Positions 44,042-54,082 of a stretch of 64,000 nt of DNA are shown one piece after another. The notes beneath the pieces were generated by a model that was given only the letters and a program-made list of their open reading frames with translations, did no database searches and had not been told where the DNA came from. Each line of letters starts with the position of its first letter. Positions within the stretch are counted from its first letter, which is position 1. The translations under genes were made by a program, and so were the position numbers. The stretch is from Limnobacter thiooxidans (GTDB lineage: Bacteria; Pseudomonadota; Gammaproteobacteria; Burkholderiales; Burkholderiaceae_B): contig NZ_AP028947.1 of NCBI RefSeq assembly GCF_036323495.1, forward strand, positions 2,976,001 to 3,040,000, given 5' to 3'.

Positions 44042-46447
44042 TTAGTTACGTACAGGCTTGCCGGTTTGCAGCATGCCCATGATTCGTTCTTGTGTCTTGG
44101 GGTTGTCGAGCAACTTCACGAAGTGCTTGCGCTCCAGGTTCAGGAACCACTCTTCATCCACCAATGAGCCGGTTTCAATTTCGCCACCACACACCACTTC
44201 GGCGATCACGCAGCCCAGGTGGAAGTCGTATGCGGAAATGAAACCACCGTCACGCATGTTGACCAATTGCGCCTTGATGGTGGCGAAACCGGATTTGCCT
44301 GCGGCAGGCACACCCTTGATTTTGTGAGGTGGGCGATAGCCGCTGTCGAACATGGCGCGTGCGCGTGAAATGGCGACGTACAACAACTCGTGGCTGTTGA
44401 ACACAATGGTGTCGGATTCCTTGATGAAGCCCAGGTCGCGACATTCCATGGCCGATGTGCCCACCTTGGCGGTTGCAGCGGTCATGAAGCCGTCTTTCAG
44501 GAAAGCTAGCACATCGGATGAGCCCGCTTTCTGTGCAGCCAAACCTGCGTTGACAGCAATTTCTTTCAAGCCACCGCCGCCAGGAATCAGGCCAACGCCC
44601 ACTTCCACCAGGCCCATGTAGCTTTCAAGGTTGGCTACGCGTGCGGCGCAATGAATTGCGAATTCACAGCCACCGCCCAAGGCCAGGCCAGTTACAGCAG
44701 CCACGGTTGGAACCTGTGCGTACTTCAGTGCGGCAGTGCCTTTCTGGAATTCTGCCACCATGGGTTCGATGGCCTTGCCACCGCCTTGCATGAATGCAGG
44801 CAACATGGCCTGCAGGTCTGCACCTGCGGAGAAGGGTTCATCCGGGCTCCACAGTACCAGGCCTTTGTAGCTTTTCTCGGCCAGGGCAATGGCTTCGTGC
44901 GTGCCGGTGATGACATCGGGGCCAATGGCGTGCATCTTGGTCTTGATGGACAAAACCAAAACATCATCATGACCCGGTGCAGTCCAAATGCGAACTGCAT
45001 CGTTTTCCTTGATCGTGGTGCCACCGTTGTGGCCAGTCACGGTTGTTTCGCCCAGTACCTTGGCGCGGAAAATCTGGCGCTGGTACACGGGCAAATCTTT
45101 GCGCGGAACGAACGCATTGGCAGCAGGGCTGAATGCGCCGGCTGTGCCGTACACACCACCGTTGTCAGCCACGGGGCCTTCAAATACCCAGGCAGGCAGA
45201 GGTGCATCGCACAGGGCTTCGCCCGCATCAATGTCAGCCTTCACCCATTCTGCAACCTGCTTCCAGCCGGCGGCTTGCCAGGTTTCGAATGGACCTTCTG
45301 TCCAGCCGTAACCCCAGCGCAGGGAGAAGTCCACTTCGCGCGCGGTGTCTGCAATTTCATTCAGGTGGAATGCAATGTAGTGGAATGCATCACGGAAAAT
45401 CGCCCACAGGAATTTCGCCTGGGGATGCTCGGAAGCACGCAGTGCGGCCATGCGTTCAGCCACATTGCGGTTTTTCAGAATCTTCAGCACGGCTTCATCG
45501 GCCTTGCCTTCGGATGGCACATAGCTGCTGGTATTCGCATCGAACACCATGATCTGCTTGCCTTCTTTCTTGAAGAAGCCACCCTTGGTTTTTTGTCCCA
45601 GCGCGCCTTTTTCGACCAGCGCTTTCAACACGGCAGGTGTTGCATAGCTGGCAGCGAACGGGTCGTTGGGCAGTGTGTTTTGCATGGTTGCAATCACGTG
45701 GCCCATGGTGTCCAGACCCACCACGTCGGCGGTGCGGAATGTTGCGGACTTGGCGCGGCCCAGCTTGGAGCCAGTCAACTGGTCAACGATGTCGAAAGGA
45801 ATGCCATATTTCTGTGCTTCAACCATGGTGGCCAGCATGCCGGCAACACCCACGCGGTTGGCCACGAAGTTGGGCGTGTCCTTGGCGGTGATGGTGCCTT
45901 TGCCCAAGGTGGTGGTCAGGAAAGTTTCCAGGTTGTCCAGAATGTCCTGACGTGTGGTGCTCAATGGAATGAGTTCGCACAGGTGCATGTAACGGGGGGG
46001 GTTGAAGAAGTGAACGCCACAGAAGCGGCTTTTCAATTCAGCGTCAAACCCTTCGCTCAGCTTGGCAATTGACAAGCCCGATGTGTTGGTTGCAAAAATT
46101 GCATTGGCATTGATGTGCGGAGCAACCTTTTTGTACAGGTCGTGTTTCCAGTCCATGCGTTCAGCAATCGCTTCAATCACCAGGTCGCAGCCCTGCAGCA
46201 ATTCAAGATGCTCTTCGTAGTTGGCGGCCTGCACATATTGTGCAACGTCTTTCGCGCCAAACGGTGCGGGCTTTAGCTTGGTGAGGTTCAGAATGGCTTT
46301 GTCGACGATGCCGTTCTTGGGGCCTTCCTTGGCGGGCAGGTCAAACAGCACCACGGGCACTTTGGCATTGGCACAGTGGGCAGCAATTTGTGCACCCATC
46401 ACGCCAGCGCCAAGCACGGCGACTTTGCGAACGATGAAATTGGACAC
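44042..46447 (-). CDS. Bifunctional 3-hydroxyacyl-CoA dehydrogenase/enoyl-CoA hydratase, FadN-like
   Basis: About 801 residues. The N-terminal NAD-binding domain has VAVLGAGVMGAQIAAHCAN near residue 10 and the dehydrogenase signature with VANRVG near 195. The C-terminal domain (about 490 on) is a crotonase with PFSAGADLQAMLP and GLALGGGCEFAIHC. This order is the reverse of E. coli FadB and matches B. subtilis FadN. Start: GTG at 46447 with GGAG 6 bases upstream; the longer frame to 46492 has no such site. Middle gene of the operon. Confidence 0.93.
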   Translation of the reverse strand: MSNFIVRKVAVLGAGVMGAQIAAHCANAKVPVVLFDLPAKEGPKNGIVDKAILNLTKLKPAPFGAKDVAQYVQAANYEEHLELLQGCDLVIEAIAERMDWKHDLYKKVAPHINANAIFATNTSGLSIAKLSEGFDAELKSRFCGVHFFNPPRYMHLCELIPLSTTRQDILDNLETFLTTTLGKGTITAKDTPNFVANRVGVAGMLATMVEAQKYGIPFDIVDQLTGSKLGRAKSATFRTADVVGLDTMGHVIATMQNTLPNDPFAASYATPAVLKALVEKGALGQKTKGGFFKKEGKQIMVFDANTSSYVPSEGKADEAVLKILKNRNVAERMAALRASEHPQAKFLWAIFRDAFHYIAFHLNEIADTAREVDFSLRWGYGWTEGPFETWQAAGWKQVAEWVKADIDAGEALCDAPLPAWVFEGPVADNGGVYGTAGAFSPAANAFVPRKDLPVYQRQIFRAKVLGETTVTGHNGGTTIKENDAVRIWTAPGHDDVLVLSIKTKMHAIGPDVITGTHEAIALAEKSYKGLVLWSPDEPFSAGADLQAMLPAFMQGGGKAIEPMVAEFQKGTAALKYAQVPTVAAVTGLALGGGCEFAIHCAARVANLESYMGLVEVGVGLIPGGGGLKEIAVNAGLAAQKAGSSDVLAFLKDGFMTAATAKVGTSAMECRDLGFIKESDTIVFNSHELLYVAISRARAMFDSGYRPPHKIKGVPAAGKSGFATIKAQLVNMRDGGFISAYDFHLGCVIAEVVCGGEIETGSLVDEEWFLNLERKHFVKLLDNPKTQERIMGMLQTGKPVRN

Positions 46448-46524
46448 GCGTGTCTCCTTCAGGTTAATTGGTTTCAACGCCCGCAGCCACATTTGGGCTG
46501 CGGGGTACTACTGGACAGGATTTC

Positions 46525-48315
46525 TTAGAACAGATCGGCTTCCATTTCCATCAAGCTGCTGGAACCGGCACGTGCCTTGCGAATCAGCATGGCAGTTTCG
46601 GGCAGCATTTTCTGGAAGTAGAAACGCGCTGTGTGGAGCTTGGCGGTGTAGAACTTGTCGCCACCGGATTGTTTTTCCAGTGCGATTTTCGCTGCTTTTG
46701 CGAAGAAGTAGCCGTAGAACAGGTGACCTACCACGCGCAGGTAATCCACGGCTGCAGCGCCCACTTCATCGGGGTTCTGCATGGCCTTGCCACCAATTTC
46801 CATGGTCAGCTTGCTGACCTTGTCGCCCAGGTCTGCCAAGGGCTCAATGAACTCTTTCATGGCTGGGTTGTTGGCTTCGGCTTCGCACAGTGCGCGCACC
46901 ATCTTGCCAAACTTCATCAACTTGGCGCCACCGTCACCCAATACCTTGCGACCCAGCAGGTCCAGGGATTGAATGGTGTTGGTGCCTTCGTAGATCATGT
47001 TAATACGGCTGTCGCGAACATACTGCTCCATGCCCCATTCTGCAATGTAACCGTGACCACCGTACACCTGCATGCAATGCGATGTCGCTTCCCACGCGTT
47101 GTCGGTAATGAACGCTTTCACGATGGGCGTGGCCAGGGCAACCATTTCAGAAGCTTCCTTGCGCACTGCCTCATCGGGGTGGCTCAGTTCCTTGTCCAGT
47201 TCCAGCGCGGTCCACATGCACAGTGCGCGGCCACCCTCTGCGTAAGCACGGGTAGTCAACAGCATTTTGCGCACATCGGGGTGAACGATGATGGGGTCCG
47301 CAGGCTTGTCAGTGGCCTTGGGACCGGTCAATGAACGGCTTTGAATGCGGTCTTTGGCATAAACAACTGCATTCTGGTAAGCAATTTCTGTCAGGCCGAG
47401 AGACTGCATGCCAACGCCCAAACGGGCTGCGTTCATCATTACGAACATGGCCGCCAAACCGCGGTGGGGTTGACCAATCAGCCAGCCAGTTGCGCCGTCC
47501 AGATTCATCTGGCAGGTCGCATTGCCGTGAATGCCCATCTTGTGTTCGATGGCACCGCAGAAAATCGGATTGCGTGCACCCAGTGAGCCGTCTGCATTGG
47601 GAACGAACTTGGGTACCAGGAACAATGAAATTCCCTTGGTGCCCACAGGTGCGTCGGGCAGGCGGGCCAACACCAGGTGAATGATGTTTTCGGCCATGTC
47701 GTGTTCACCAGAGCTGATGAAGATTTTCGCGCCGGTGATCTTGTAGCTGCCATCGGCCTGTGGCTCTGCCTTGCTGCGCAGCATGCCCAGATCGGTACCG
47801 CAATGGGGTTCGGTCAGGCACATGGTGCCGGTCCATTCACCGCTGGTCAGCTTGGGTAGGTACAGGTCTTTCTGTTCCTGGCTGCCGTGCTCGTGCAGGC
47901 AATCGTAAGCGCCGTGTGTCAGGCCGGGGTACATGGTCCAGGCCTGGTTGGCGCTGTTCATCATTTCATAGAAGGCTTGATTCACTGTCACTGGCAGACC
48001 CTGACCACCGTAGGTGGGGTCGCAGCTCAGGGAGGCCCAACCGGCTTCCACGAACTGCTGATAGGCTTCTTTGAAACCTGTTGGCGTTTTCAGGGAATGA
48101 TCAGCCTTGTTCAGGGTACAACCTTCTGTGTCGCCTACAGCGTTCAGTGGTTGCAGCACTTCCGCGCAGAACTTGCCACCTTCTTCCATGATCTGATTCA
48201 TGGTGTCAGCGTCAATTTCTTCAAAGGCTGGAATGGCTTTGAAAGTGGATTCAGCGTTCAACATTTCGTGCAATACGAACTGCATGTCGCGAATTGGGGG
48301 CGTGTATTGGCTCAT
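46525..48315 (-). CDS. Acyl-CoA dehydrogenase
   Basis: FAD flavoprotein that oxidises acyl-CoA to trans-2-enoyl-CoA. 596 residues. The middle-domain signature is MCLTEPHCGTDLGMLRS near 160, with GAKIFISSGEHD near 195. The C-terminal part has QVYGGHGYIAEWGMEQYVRDSRI near 420, with an extra C-terminal domain of about 120 residues, as in the long acyl-CoA dehydrogenases of betaproteobacteria. Its gene is between TetR and the FadN-like gene. Confidence 0.93.
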   Translation of the reverse strand: MSQYTPPIRDMQFVLHEMLNAESTFKAIPAFEEIDADTMNQIMEEGGKFCAEVLQPLNAVGDTEGCTLNKADHSLKTPTGFKEAYQQFVEAGWASLSCDPTYGGQGLPVTVNQAFYEMMNSANQAWTMYPGLTHGAYDCLHEHGSQEQKDLYLPKLTSGEWTGTMCLTEPHCGTDLGMLRSKAEPQADGSYKITGAKIFISSGEHDMAENIIHLVLARLPDAPVGTKGISLFLVPKFVPNADGSLGARNPIFCGAIEHKMGIHGNATCQMNLDGATGWLIGQPHRGLAAMFVMMNAARLGVGMQSLGLTEIAYQNAVVYAKDRIQSRSLTGPKATDKPADPIIVHPDVRKMLLTTRAYAEGGRALCMWTALELDKELSHPDEAVRKEASEMVALATPIVKAFITDNAWEATSHCMQVYGGHGYIAEWGMEQYVRDSRINMIYEGTNTIQSLDLLGRKVLGDGGAKLMKFGKMVRALCEAEANNPAMKEFIEPLADLGDKVSKLTMEIGGKAMQNPDEVGAAAVDYLRVVGHLFYGYFFAKAAKIALEKQSGGDKFYTAKLHTARFYFQKMLPETAMLIRKARAGSSSLMEMEADLF

Positions 48316-48331
48316 GTAAAGTCTCCTGGTA

Positions 48332-48946
48332 CTACTGGCTCAGAGTTTCTGACTGGGTTTGCTGATAATGCTGAATCATGCGGTTAAATCCAGCGCTGGC
48401 TCGCTTCACCGACAAGGTATCGCCCATCAGGCGACCTTGTTGGTGGGCGGCCAGAATCAAACCCACCATCTCGAAAACGAGCTGGTCCGCATGGGCTTGG
48501 TTGGCTGGTAAATGGTTTTCCTCAATGGCCTGTGTTGTGGCGCGGTGCATTTCTTTTTGCCAGTCCCGGTGCATTTTCACCAGAACGTCCCGAACGGCAC
48601 CTGGCCTGTCATCGTATTCTGTAGCGCCCGAGATGTAGATGCAACCGCTGTCGATTTCCTTGCCGACACGGTCCAGCCAGCGCATGAAAATTGCGCGCAA
48701 CCGGGGCAATCCACGGGGTTCTTTCAAGCAAGGGAATAACACGGCGTTGATGAACTGTGTTTCATATTCCTGCAACACGGCAATCTGGAGTTCTTCACGT
48801 GAGCCAAAATGGGCAAACACACCACTTTTGCTCATGGCCATTTTTTCTGCGATAGACCCAATGGTCAACCCTTCGAGCCCTTGCGTGGACGCGATTTCTA
48901 GCGCCGCCTCAACAATGGCGGCTCGGGTTTGTTCACCTTTGCGCAT
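48332..48946 (-). CDS. TetR-family regulator of the beta-oxidation operon
   Basis: 204 residues. HTH domain: AAIVEAALEIASTQGLEGLTIGSIAEKMAMSKSGVFAHFGSREEL, split here as residues 8-52. The C-terminal ligand domain is unremarkable. It is the first gene of the unit with acyl-CoA dehydrogenase, FadN-like and FadA genes, with 16 bases to the next gene. It probably responds to acyl-CoA and represses the operon; the effector is inference. Confidence 0.88.
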   Translation of the reverse strand: MRKGEQTRAAIVEAALEIASTQGLEGLTIGSIAEKMAMSKSGVFAHFGSREELQIAVLQEYETQFINAVLFPCLKEPRGLPRLRAIFMRWLDRVGKEIDSGCIYISGATEYDDRPGAVRDVLVKMHRDWQKEMHRATTQAIEENHLPANQAHADQLVFEMVGLILAAHQQGRLMGDTLSVKRASAGFNRMIQHYQQTQSETLSQ

Positions 48947-48957
48947 ATAAAATAGAC

Positions 48958-48967
48958 CGAACGTTCG
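48958..48967 (-). promoter_or_regulatory. Palindrome before the TetR gene, likely operator
   Basis: The perfect palindrome CGAACGTTCG lies 11 bases before the TetR start. The wider context on the minus strand is ACGAACGTTCGGT. GAACGTTC-type palindromes are common for TetR regulators of fatty acid genes. It would block the promoter of the whole operon. Confidence 0.6.
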
Positions 48968-49127
48968 TTTTTTTATGAGTGTACGCTATTTCCGCAAAGA
49001 TTTGGGAATGGGTCTGGTTAGAGAAATTATTCTAGGATCCATGCCATTCAGTTCCGGGCCAGGCCGTTGATCGAACAAAAAAATATATTCAAAATATTTG
49101 AACATTCAATGCAAAACTGACCAGTCG

Positions 49128-49201
49128 ATTTCAATTCTCCTTACGTGCATCATTCACCCATCGATTCAATAAATCGCAACCACACTACGGAGAATTGAAA
49201 T
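49128..49201 (+). promoter_or_regulatory. Inverted repeat that hides the doxX ribosome site
   Basis: ATTTCAATTCTCC at 49128-49140 is a perfect complement to GGAGAATTGAAAT at 49189-49201. The second arm holds the GGAG ribosome site (49189-49192) and the first two bases of the doxX ATG. The 48-base loop contains its own short hairpin (CGATT...AATCG). If the RNA folds this way, translation is shut. It could be a thermosensor, a protein-binding site or a DNA operator pair. Confidence 0.65.
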
Positions 49202-49652
49202 GACTTCAACAAGCAAAATCGCAAATGGCACCAGCACACTGGACACCGCGTTCACAAACGCAAGTAGCACAATCGCATTGATCGGAAGGGTGTTGCTGGC
49301 TGCCATGTTCGTCCTGGCCGGGATCGATAAAATAACAGGCTTTGAAGGCACCGCCGGCTACATTGCCTCGGTGGGGCTCCCCTTTGCTGAACTGCTTACC
49401 GTTGTGACGATTGCAGTGGAAATTGGTGCCGGTCTGGCCTTGATTGTCGGTTTCCAGGCCCGAATTGCCGCCTTGCTGCTGGCTGGTTTCACCTTGGCAG
49501 CATCGGTGCTGTTTCACAACTTTTGGGCCATGCCTGCAGAACAAGCTTACATTCAACAACTCATGTTCATGAAAAACCTGAGCGTGGCGGGTGGTCTGCT
49601 GATGATTGTGGCTTTGGGTGGTGGTGCGTTGGGAATCAGCAAAGGCAAATAA
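49200..49652 (+). CDS. DoxX-family membrane protein
   Basis: 150 residues, four TM segments (about 24-44, 60-80, 90-110, 125-143). The DoxX pattern is GRVLLAAMFVLAGIDKITGFEGTAGYIASVG near 23-52, with IVGFQARIAALLLAGFTLAASVLFHNFW next. Function of family members varies; some act in redox or detoxification. The GGAG site 7 bases before the ATG is inside the inverted repeat described separately. Alone on its strand, divergent from the TetR operon and facing pdeM. Confidence 0.9.
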   Translation: MTSTSKIANGTSTLDTAFTNASSTIALIGRVLLAAMFVLAGIDKITGFEGTAGYIASVGLPFAELLTVVTIAVEIGAGLALIVGFQARIAALLLAGFTLAASVLFHNFWAMPAEQAYIQQLMFMKNLSVAGGLLMIVALGGGALGISKGK

Positions 49653-49668
49653 AAGTCATCACCAGTAT

Positions 49669-50319
49669 TCACACCACTGGAAACACGAGCTCACCGGCTT
49701 GGGGCACCACCGCGAACCCACCGGTGAATTCGCCAAATGAAGGCAGAATCAGCTGATCTGATTTGAGGTAGAAGCAAGGCAAACGCGCACGGCTTCTGCC
49801 TTTGCCATTGAGCACCACCACAGGGTGCTCGTGGCCCGCCAAGGCAAGTGCACCGGGCACCGCTTGGGGGTGATGGCACAAGGCGAAACCACCCAGCATG
49901 AACGGTTCTTCAACCACCTGAATGTTCATATCAGCAGGCGGGTCACCTGCCTTGCTGTCGTGATTGCCACGAATCAATGTCATTTCAACGCCAGCATGCT
50001 GCATCCGCCAGTTCAGCAACTTGCCGAGCAGATCTGAATTGTGGGCCGCTTTGGCATGCAGCAAATCGCCTAGAAAATAAAGCGATGCCGGCTGAAACTC
50101 GGCAATGGCAGCAGACAAACGATCCAGGTTTTCCTGTGTGGTACCTGCAGGAACGGGCACACCCAGACTGCGAAAAGTGGCGGCCTTACCTAGATGAATA
50201 TCGGCCACGAAAAGTGCGCGGTGACCCGGGTCAAAAATCAGTTTTCGACTAGACAAGGCAAGAGAGCCACCGGCTGTTTGAATGACATGGGTAGGCGACT
50301 TTTCGGACAGCAAAATCAC
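49669..50319 (-). CDS. pdeM: Ligase-associated DNA repair metallophosphoesterase PdeM
   Basis: Calcineurin-like phosphoesterase of 216 residues. The metal site is complete: [12 protein letters not shown] near 37, [14 protein letters not shown] near 83, [11 protein letters not shown] near 115, and AGHEHPVV near 165. This is the PdeM group that travels with an ATP-dependent ligase, a DEXH helicase and an MBL exonuclease. GTG start overlapping the helicase stop by 4 bases. Last gene of the repair operon. Confidence 0.92.
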   Translation of the reverse strand: MILLSEKSPTHVIQTAGGSLALSSRKLIFDPGHRALFVADIHLGKAATFRSLGVPVPAGTTQENLDRLSAAIAEFQPASLYFLGDLLHAKAAHNSDLLGKLLNWRMQHAGVEMTLIRGNHDSKAGDPPADMNIQVVEEPFMLGGFALCHHPQAVPGALALAGHEHPVVVLNGKGRSRARLPCFYLKSDQLILPSFGEFTGGFAVVPQAGELVFPVV

Positions 50320-52994
50320 GCTTGCGCCGCCTTTTCCAGCTCAGCAACCATGCGGGCGACCCGGTCACTCAATTTTTCTGTGCTGACCACCTCGCGCAGC
50401 CGCTCGATCAACAAGGGAAAAGCAAAGGGTGTCGGCCTTTCAATTTGCTTGAACACGAGGGTTTTGGTTTGGATGGACAGCAGCGCCTGTTCCATGCGTT
50501 TCAATTCCAGTTCCTGTTCCAGCGCTTCGCGCTGGGCCTGCCCCAGCAGCAGGTTGTGTTGATCATGCTTTTTGAACACCTCAAAAAACAAACCACTGGA
50601 GGCCTGCAGCTGCTTGGTGCTTTTCCCGGCACCCGGATATCCTTGAAACACGAGCCCCGAGATGCGTGCGATTTCCCGAAAACGCCGCTGAGCCAACTCG
50701 GACGCATTCAGGCAGTCCAGCACGTCCTGAAACAGGTTGTCTGTGGAAAAAAGGTGGGAATCTGCAAGGCGGGCGGGAATCCACTCAGCCCAGTTCACAG
50801 GTTCGGCGCTTAGCAACTCAAAACCATAATCGTTCATGGCGATTGAAAAGGTCCCCGGCTTGTGGCGCGAAGCCCGCCAGGCCAGCAGGCTGGCAAGCCC
50901 AATGTGGACCGTCCGCCCTTCGAAAGGGTACACAAACAGGTGGTGACCTTCCTTGCTGTGCAGTTCCTCGATCAGCAAATTCGTGGTGCTGGGCAGGGCG
51001 CTCCAGCGCATTTGCAAACCCAGCAAACCCTCAAGTGCATGCAGCTCAGGCAATGCCGGCTTTTTGCCTTTGTATAGGGCTTGATGCGCCACCTCAAGCA
51101 TGTGCAGCGAAGCGTGTGCCAATTCACTACTCAAGGGCATTTTTCCACCCTGCCATTGGGGCACCGTGGCTTTTTTGCGGTTGGCTTTTCGCACATACGC
51201 GGTCATGTCGCGCACTTTTACCAACTCAAGTACCCGGCCTGCAAAACTGAAGCAATCGCCCGCCTTCAGCCGGGCAATAAAACCTTCTTCAATCGTACCC
51301 AGGCGGCCACCAGTCATCCAGGCCACGTGCATGGCTGAATCCGACACGATGGTGCCCACCGACATGGCGTGCCGACGTGCAATGTCGCGACGCGGCACGC
51401 GGTACACACCGGCATCGTCCATGGCCACACGCTGGTAGTCGGGATAGGCTGCAAGACTTTCACCGCCCTTCTCCACGAAGGCCACCGCCCAGTCAAACTG
51501 CGCCCGTGTCAGATTCCTGTAGGCATAGGTGGCGCGAACTTCAACATACAAATCATCGGGTTTGAAACCCGTACCCATCGCCACGGTGACCAGGTGCTGA
51601 ACCAGCACATCCAAAGGGCAATCCGGGCTGAAACGCGATTCAATTTGCCGACGCTCGGCTGCGTGGCGTGCGGCGGCAGCCTCCAGTAATTCCAGTGCAT
51701 TGGTGGGCACCACGGTAATTCGTGAAGGCCTTCCAGGTGCGTGGCCAGAACGCCCTGCACGTTGAAGCAAACGCGCCACACCCTTGGGCGAACCGATTTG
51801 AATCACCCTTTCAACCGGCAGAAAATCAACTCCCAAATCAAGCGACGAGGTACACACCACCGCTTTCAGCAGGCCGGTTTTCAAACCAGACTCGACCCAG
51901 TCACGAACTGACTTGTCCAGTGAACCATGGTGCAAGGCCAACAGCCCCGCATATTCCGGGCGTGCTTCCAACAGGGCTTGATACCAGATTTCCGCCTGTG
52001 ACCGCGTGTTGGTAAACACCAGCGTGGAGGCCGACTGGTCGATTTCTCGGGCCACAAATTCAAGTTGGGTCAAACCCAGGTGACCGCCCCAGGGAAAACG
52101 CTCAAACGTATCGGGGATCAAGCTGTCGATCATCAATTGCTTGGGTAGTTTGCCTTGAACCAGTACTGGCTTCTTCTTCGCTGTCACCGGGTGCAGCAGC
52201 ACATCCATCGCCAAGGGCAAATTGCCCAAAGTGGCACTCAAGCCCCACACCTGCAAACCAGGATTCATTTGGGCAAGCCGGGCAATGGCCAACTGCAATT
52301 GCACGCCTCGTTTGTTGCCGATCAGCTCATGCCATTCATCCACCACCAGTACTTGCAACTTGCTCAAGTTTGGCTGGCTGCTGGCGCGCGTGAACATCAG
52401 GGTCAGGCTTTCGGGGGTAGTCACCAAAGCAAATGGAGGTTTGCGCAATATGGCAGCCCGCGTTGCGGAATCGGTGTCGCCGGTTTGAAGTGCCACCTCG
52501 CAGTCGCCGGCCAGTGCTGCAACTGATTTTTGCAAGGCCTTGGCGCTGTCAGCAGCCAGGGCTCGCATGGGTGTAATCCACATCACGCGTGTGGCGGCTC
52601 CGCGTTGCTTGGGCAAGCGCGCAACTGCCAGCAAGGCGCCCAGCCACACAGCGAGGGTTTTTCCAGCACCCGTGGTGGCATGCAACAAACCACTTCGGCC
52701 ACCTTGCATGGCATTCCACACTTCCTGCTGATAGTGGAATGGCGACCAGTCTTGTGCTGCAAACCAGTCTTGGATTCTTTCGATAGTCAAGGCTGAAAGG
52801 GGTGATAGGTCTGTGGAGGTTACCGGGAAAGGGGCAACAACAGGACCAACATTCTCTGTGCCTGCTTGCTCAGCGGTGGCAACATCCGTGGCAACGTTGG
52901 CAGCCGTCGCGGCCGCCTTTTTTTGTTTGCGGCGCAGTGCTTTCAGTTGGGTTCCCACATTGGGACCGGGTGGAAGTCCCCGAAAATCCGACAT
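50316..52994 (-). CDS. Ligase-associated DEXH-box DNA helicase (Lhr-like)
   Basis: About 892 residues. The N-terminus has a Lys/Ala-rich linker ([19 protein letters not shown]). Q-motif region then Walker [14 protein letters not shown] near 110, motif [17 protein letters not shown] near 205, and motif [19 protein letters not shown] near 420. The long C-terminal part is the Lhr-core domain. The longest frame starts at 53186 and overlaps mnmH; ATG at 52994 leaves 8 bases after the mnmH stop and gives [14 protein letters not shown]. It probably unwinds damaged DNA for ligase and nuclease. Confidence 0.92.
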   Translation of the reverse strand: MSDFRGLPPGPNVGTQLKALRRKQKKAAATAANVATDVATAEQAGTENVGPVVAPFPVTSTDLSPLSALTIERIQDWFAAQDWSPFHYQQEVWNAMQGGRSGLLHATTGAGKTLAVWLGALLAVARLPKQRGAATRVMWITPMRALAADSAKALQKSVAALAGDCEVALQTGDTDSATRAAILRKPPFALVTTPESLTLMFTRASSQPNLSKLQVLVVDEWHELIGNKRGVQLQLAIARLAQMNPGLQVWGLSATLGNLPLAMDVLLHPVTAKKKPVLVQGKLPKQLMIDSLIPDTFERFPWGGHLGLTQLEFVAREIDQSASTLVFTNTRSQAEIWYQALLEARPEYAGLLALHHGSLDKSVRDWVESGLKTGLLKAVVCTSSLDLGVDFLPVERVIQIGSPKGVARLLQRAGRSGHAPGRPSRITVVPTNALELLEAAAARHAAERRQIESRFSPDCPLDVLVQHLVTVAMGTGFKPDDLYVEVRATYAYRNLTRAQFDWAVAFVEKGGESLAAYPDYQRVAMDDAGVYRVPRRDIARRHAMSVGTIVSDSAMHVAWMTGGRLGTIEEGFIARLKAGDCFSFAGRVLELVKVRDMTAYVRKANRKKATVPQWQGGKMPLSSELAHASLHMLEVAHQALYKGKKPALPELHALEGLLGLQMRWSALPSTTNLLIEELHSKEGHHLFVYPFEGRTVHIGLASLLAWRASRHKPGTFSIAMNDYGFELLSAEPVNWAEWIPARLADSHLFSTDNLFQDVLDCLNASELAQRRFREIARISGLVFQGYPGAGKSTKQLQASSGLFFEVFKKHDQHNLLLGQAQREALEQELELKRMEQALLSIQTKTLVFKQIERPTPFAFPLLIERLREVVSTEKLSDRVARMVAELEKAAQA

Positions 52995-53002
52995 GATCCG
53001 GT

Positions 53003-54082
53003 TCAGTCCGACAACAATTCTGTCGCCGCCAGGCTTAACTCGGCAGTGCTCAACTGGCTTAGATCCAGCGTACGGGCCTGCGCAAAACCACTCAAATTGT
53101 GCGGAGTTGACCGGGTATAACTGGGGTCGTAATGCATCACCAAAAGCTCTGTGACCAAGGTGTTCCATTCCCCCTTCTCTGCCCATTCCTTCCAGCGGTT
53201 GATTACCGCATGGCCATGCAGGCGAAACAGGTAATCAAGCTGGGTTTGCAGGCTGACTGGGTCTTTCAGAAAATAATCATAATCGCGAAGCAGAAAATCG
53301 ACCCGTGCCTCAACAGGGGCGTGGATCTGAATTACCTCGCCACTGGCTGCCATGGCATCGAACAAAGCCTCAGGCAAACGCAGCTTCCCGATCTTCTTGC
53401 TTTCTGCTTCGATAAAAACGGGTTTGGCCACATCAAACTGGCGCAGGGCATTCCAAACCCGGCTTTCAAACATTTTTTGCGCAGGCTGTGGCTGATTGGG
53501 CAACACACCCAACACTGAACCTTTGTGACAGGCCAAACCCTCCAGGTCCAGAACTTGCCCACCCTGGGCTGCGATCTGTTCAAGCAAGCGACTTTTTGCA
53601 CTGCCGGTTGCACCGCAGATCACCCGATACCGGAACGCTTTCGGCAACTCGGCCAGCTCGTTCAACACCAAACCGCGGTACACCTTGTAACCGCCGTGCA
53701 GTTGACTGGCCTGCCAACCCACCTGCCTCAAAATGTGGGTCATCGCGCCCGATCGGCTGCCGCCGCGCCAGCAATAAATCAGCGGGCGCCAGCTTTTTTC
53801 ATGCTGACAAAACTGTTCCTCCAGGTGGCGGGCAATATTCTTCGCCACCAGTGCAGCACCCACTTTCTTGGCATCAAAAGGTGACACCTGCTTGTACAAG
53901 GTACCCACCCTGATGCGCTCTTCATTGCTGAGCACAGGGCAATTGATGGCACCGGGCACGTGGTCTTCCTCGAACTCGGCGGGCGAACGCACATCAATAA
54001 TCTGAGCGTACTCAAACAGCTGGTCGGTTGAAACAATTTCCGGATTTCTCACTGCAGGCCTTGGAAGAATAAGTGCTGACAT
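53003..54082 (-). CDS. mnmH: tRNA 2-selenouridine synthase MnmH (SelU)
   Basis: Converts 2-thiouridine at tRNA wobble position 34 first to geranyl-thiouridine, then to 2-selenouridine when selenophosphate is present. 359 residues. The N-terminal rhodanese domain has [22 protein letters not shown] and catalytic Cys104 in [15 protein letters not shown]-loop domain follows. Odd point: the Walker A reads GATGSAKS (about 157-164), with Ala in place of the last Gly of the usual GxxxxGK[ST]. No selD is in the window. It starts in the DUF429 stop (1-base overlap) and is followed 8 bases later by the helicase. Confidence 0.92.
   Translation of the reverse strand: MSALILPRPAVRNPEIVSTDQLFEYAQIIDVRSPAEFEEDHVPGAINCPVLSNEERIRVGTLYKQVSPFDAKKVGAALVAKNIARHLEEQFCQHEKSWRPLIYCWRGGSRSGAMTHILRQVGWQASQLHGGYKVYRGLVLNELAELPKAFRYRVICGATGSAKSRLLEQIAAQGGQVLDLEGLACHKGSVLGVLPNQPQPAQKMFESRVWNALRQFDVAKPVFIEAESKKIGKLRLPEALFDAMAASGEVIQIHAPVEARVDFLLRDYDYFLKDPVSLQTQLDYLFRLHGHAVINRWKEWAEKGEWNTLVTELLVMHYDPSYTRSTPHNLSGFAQARTLDLSQLSTAELSLAATELLSD

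Noticed and set aside
44651..46072. 473-codon open frame on the plus strand
   Set aside because: Lies wholly antisense to the FadN-like gene, which has complete conserved domains. The translation is Cys/His-rich noise.
53003..54082. MnmH as a pseudogene because of its Walker A change
   Set aside because: The frame is intact, full length, and the catalytic Cys and rhodanese fold are kept; one substitution is not enough.
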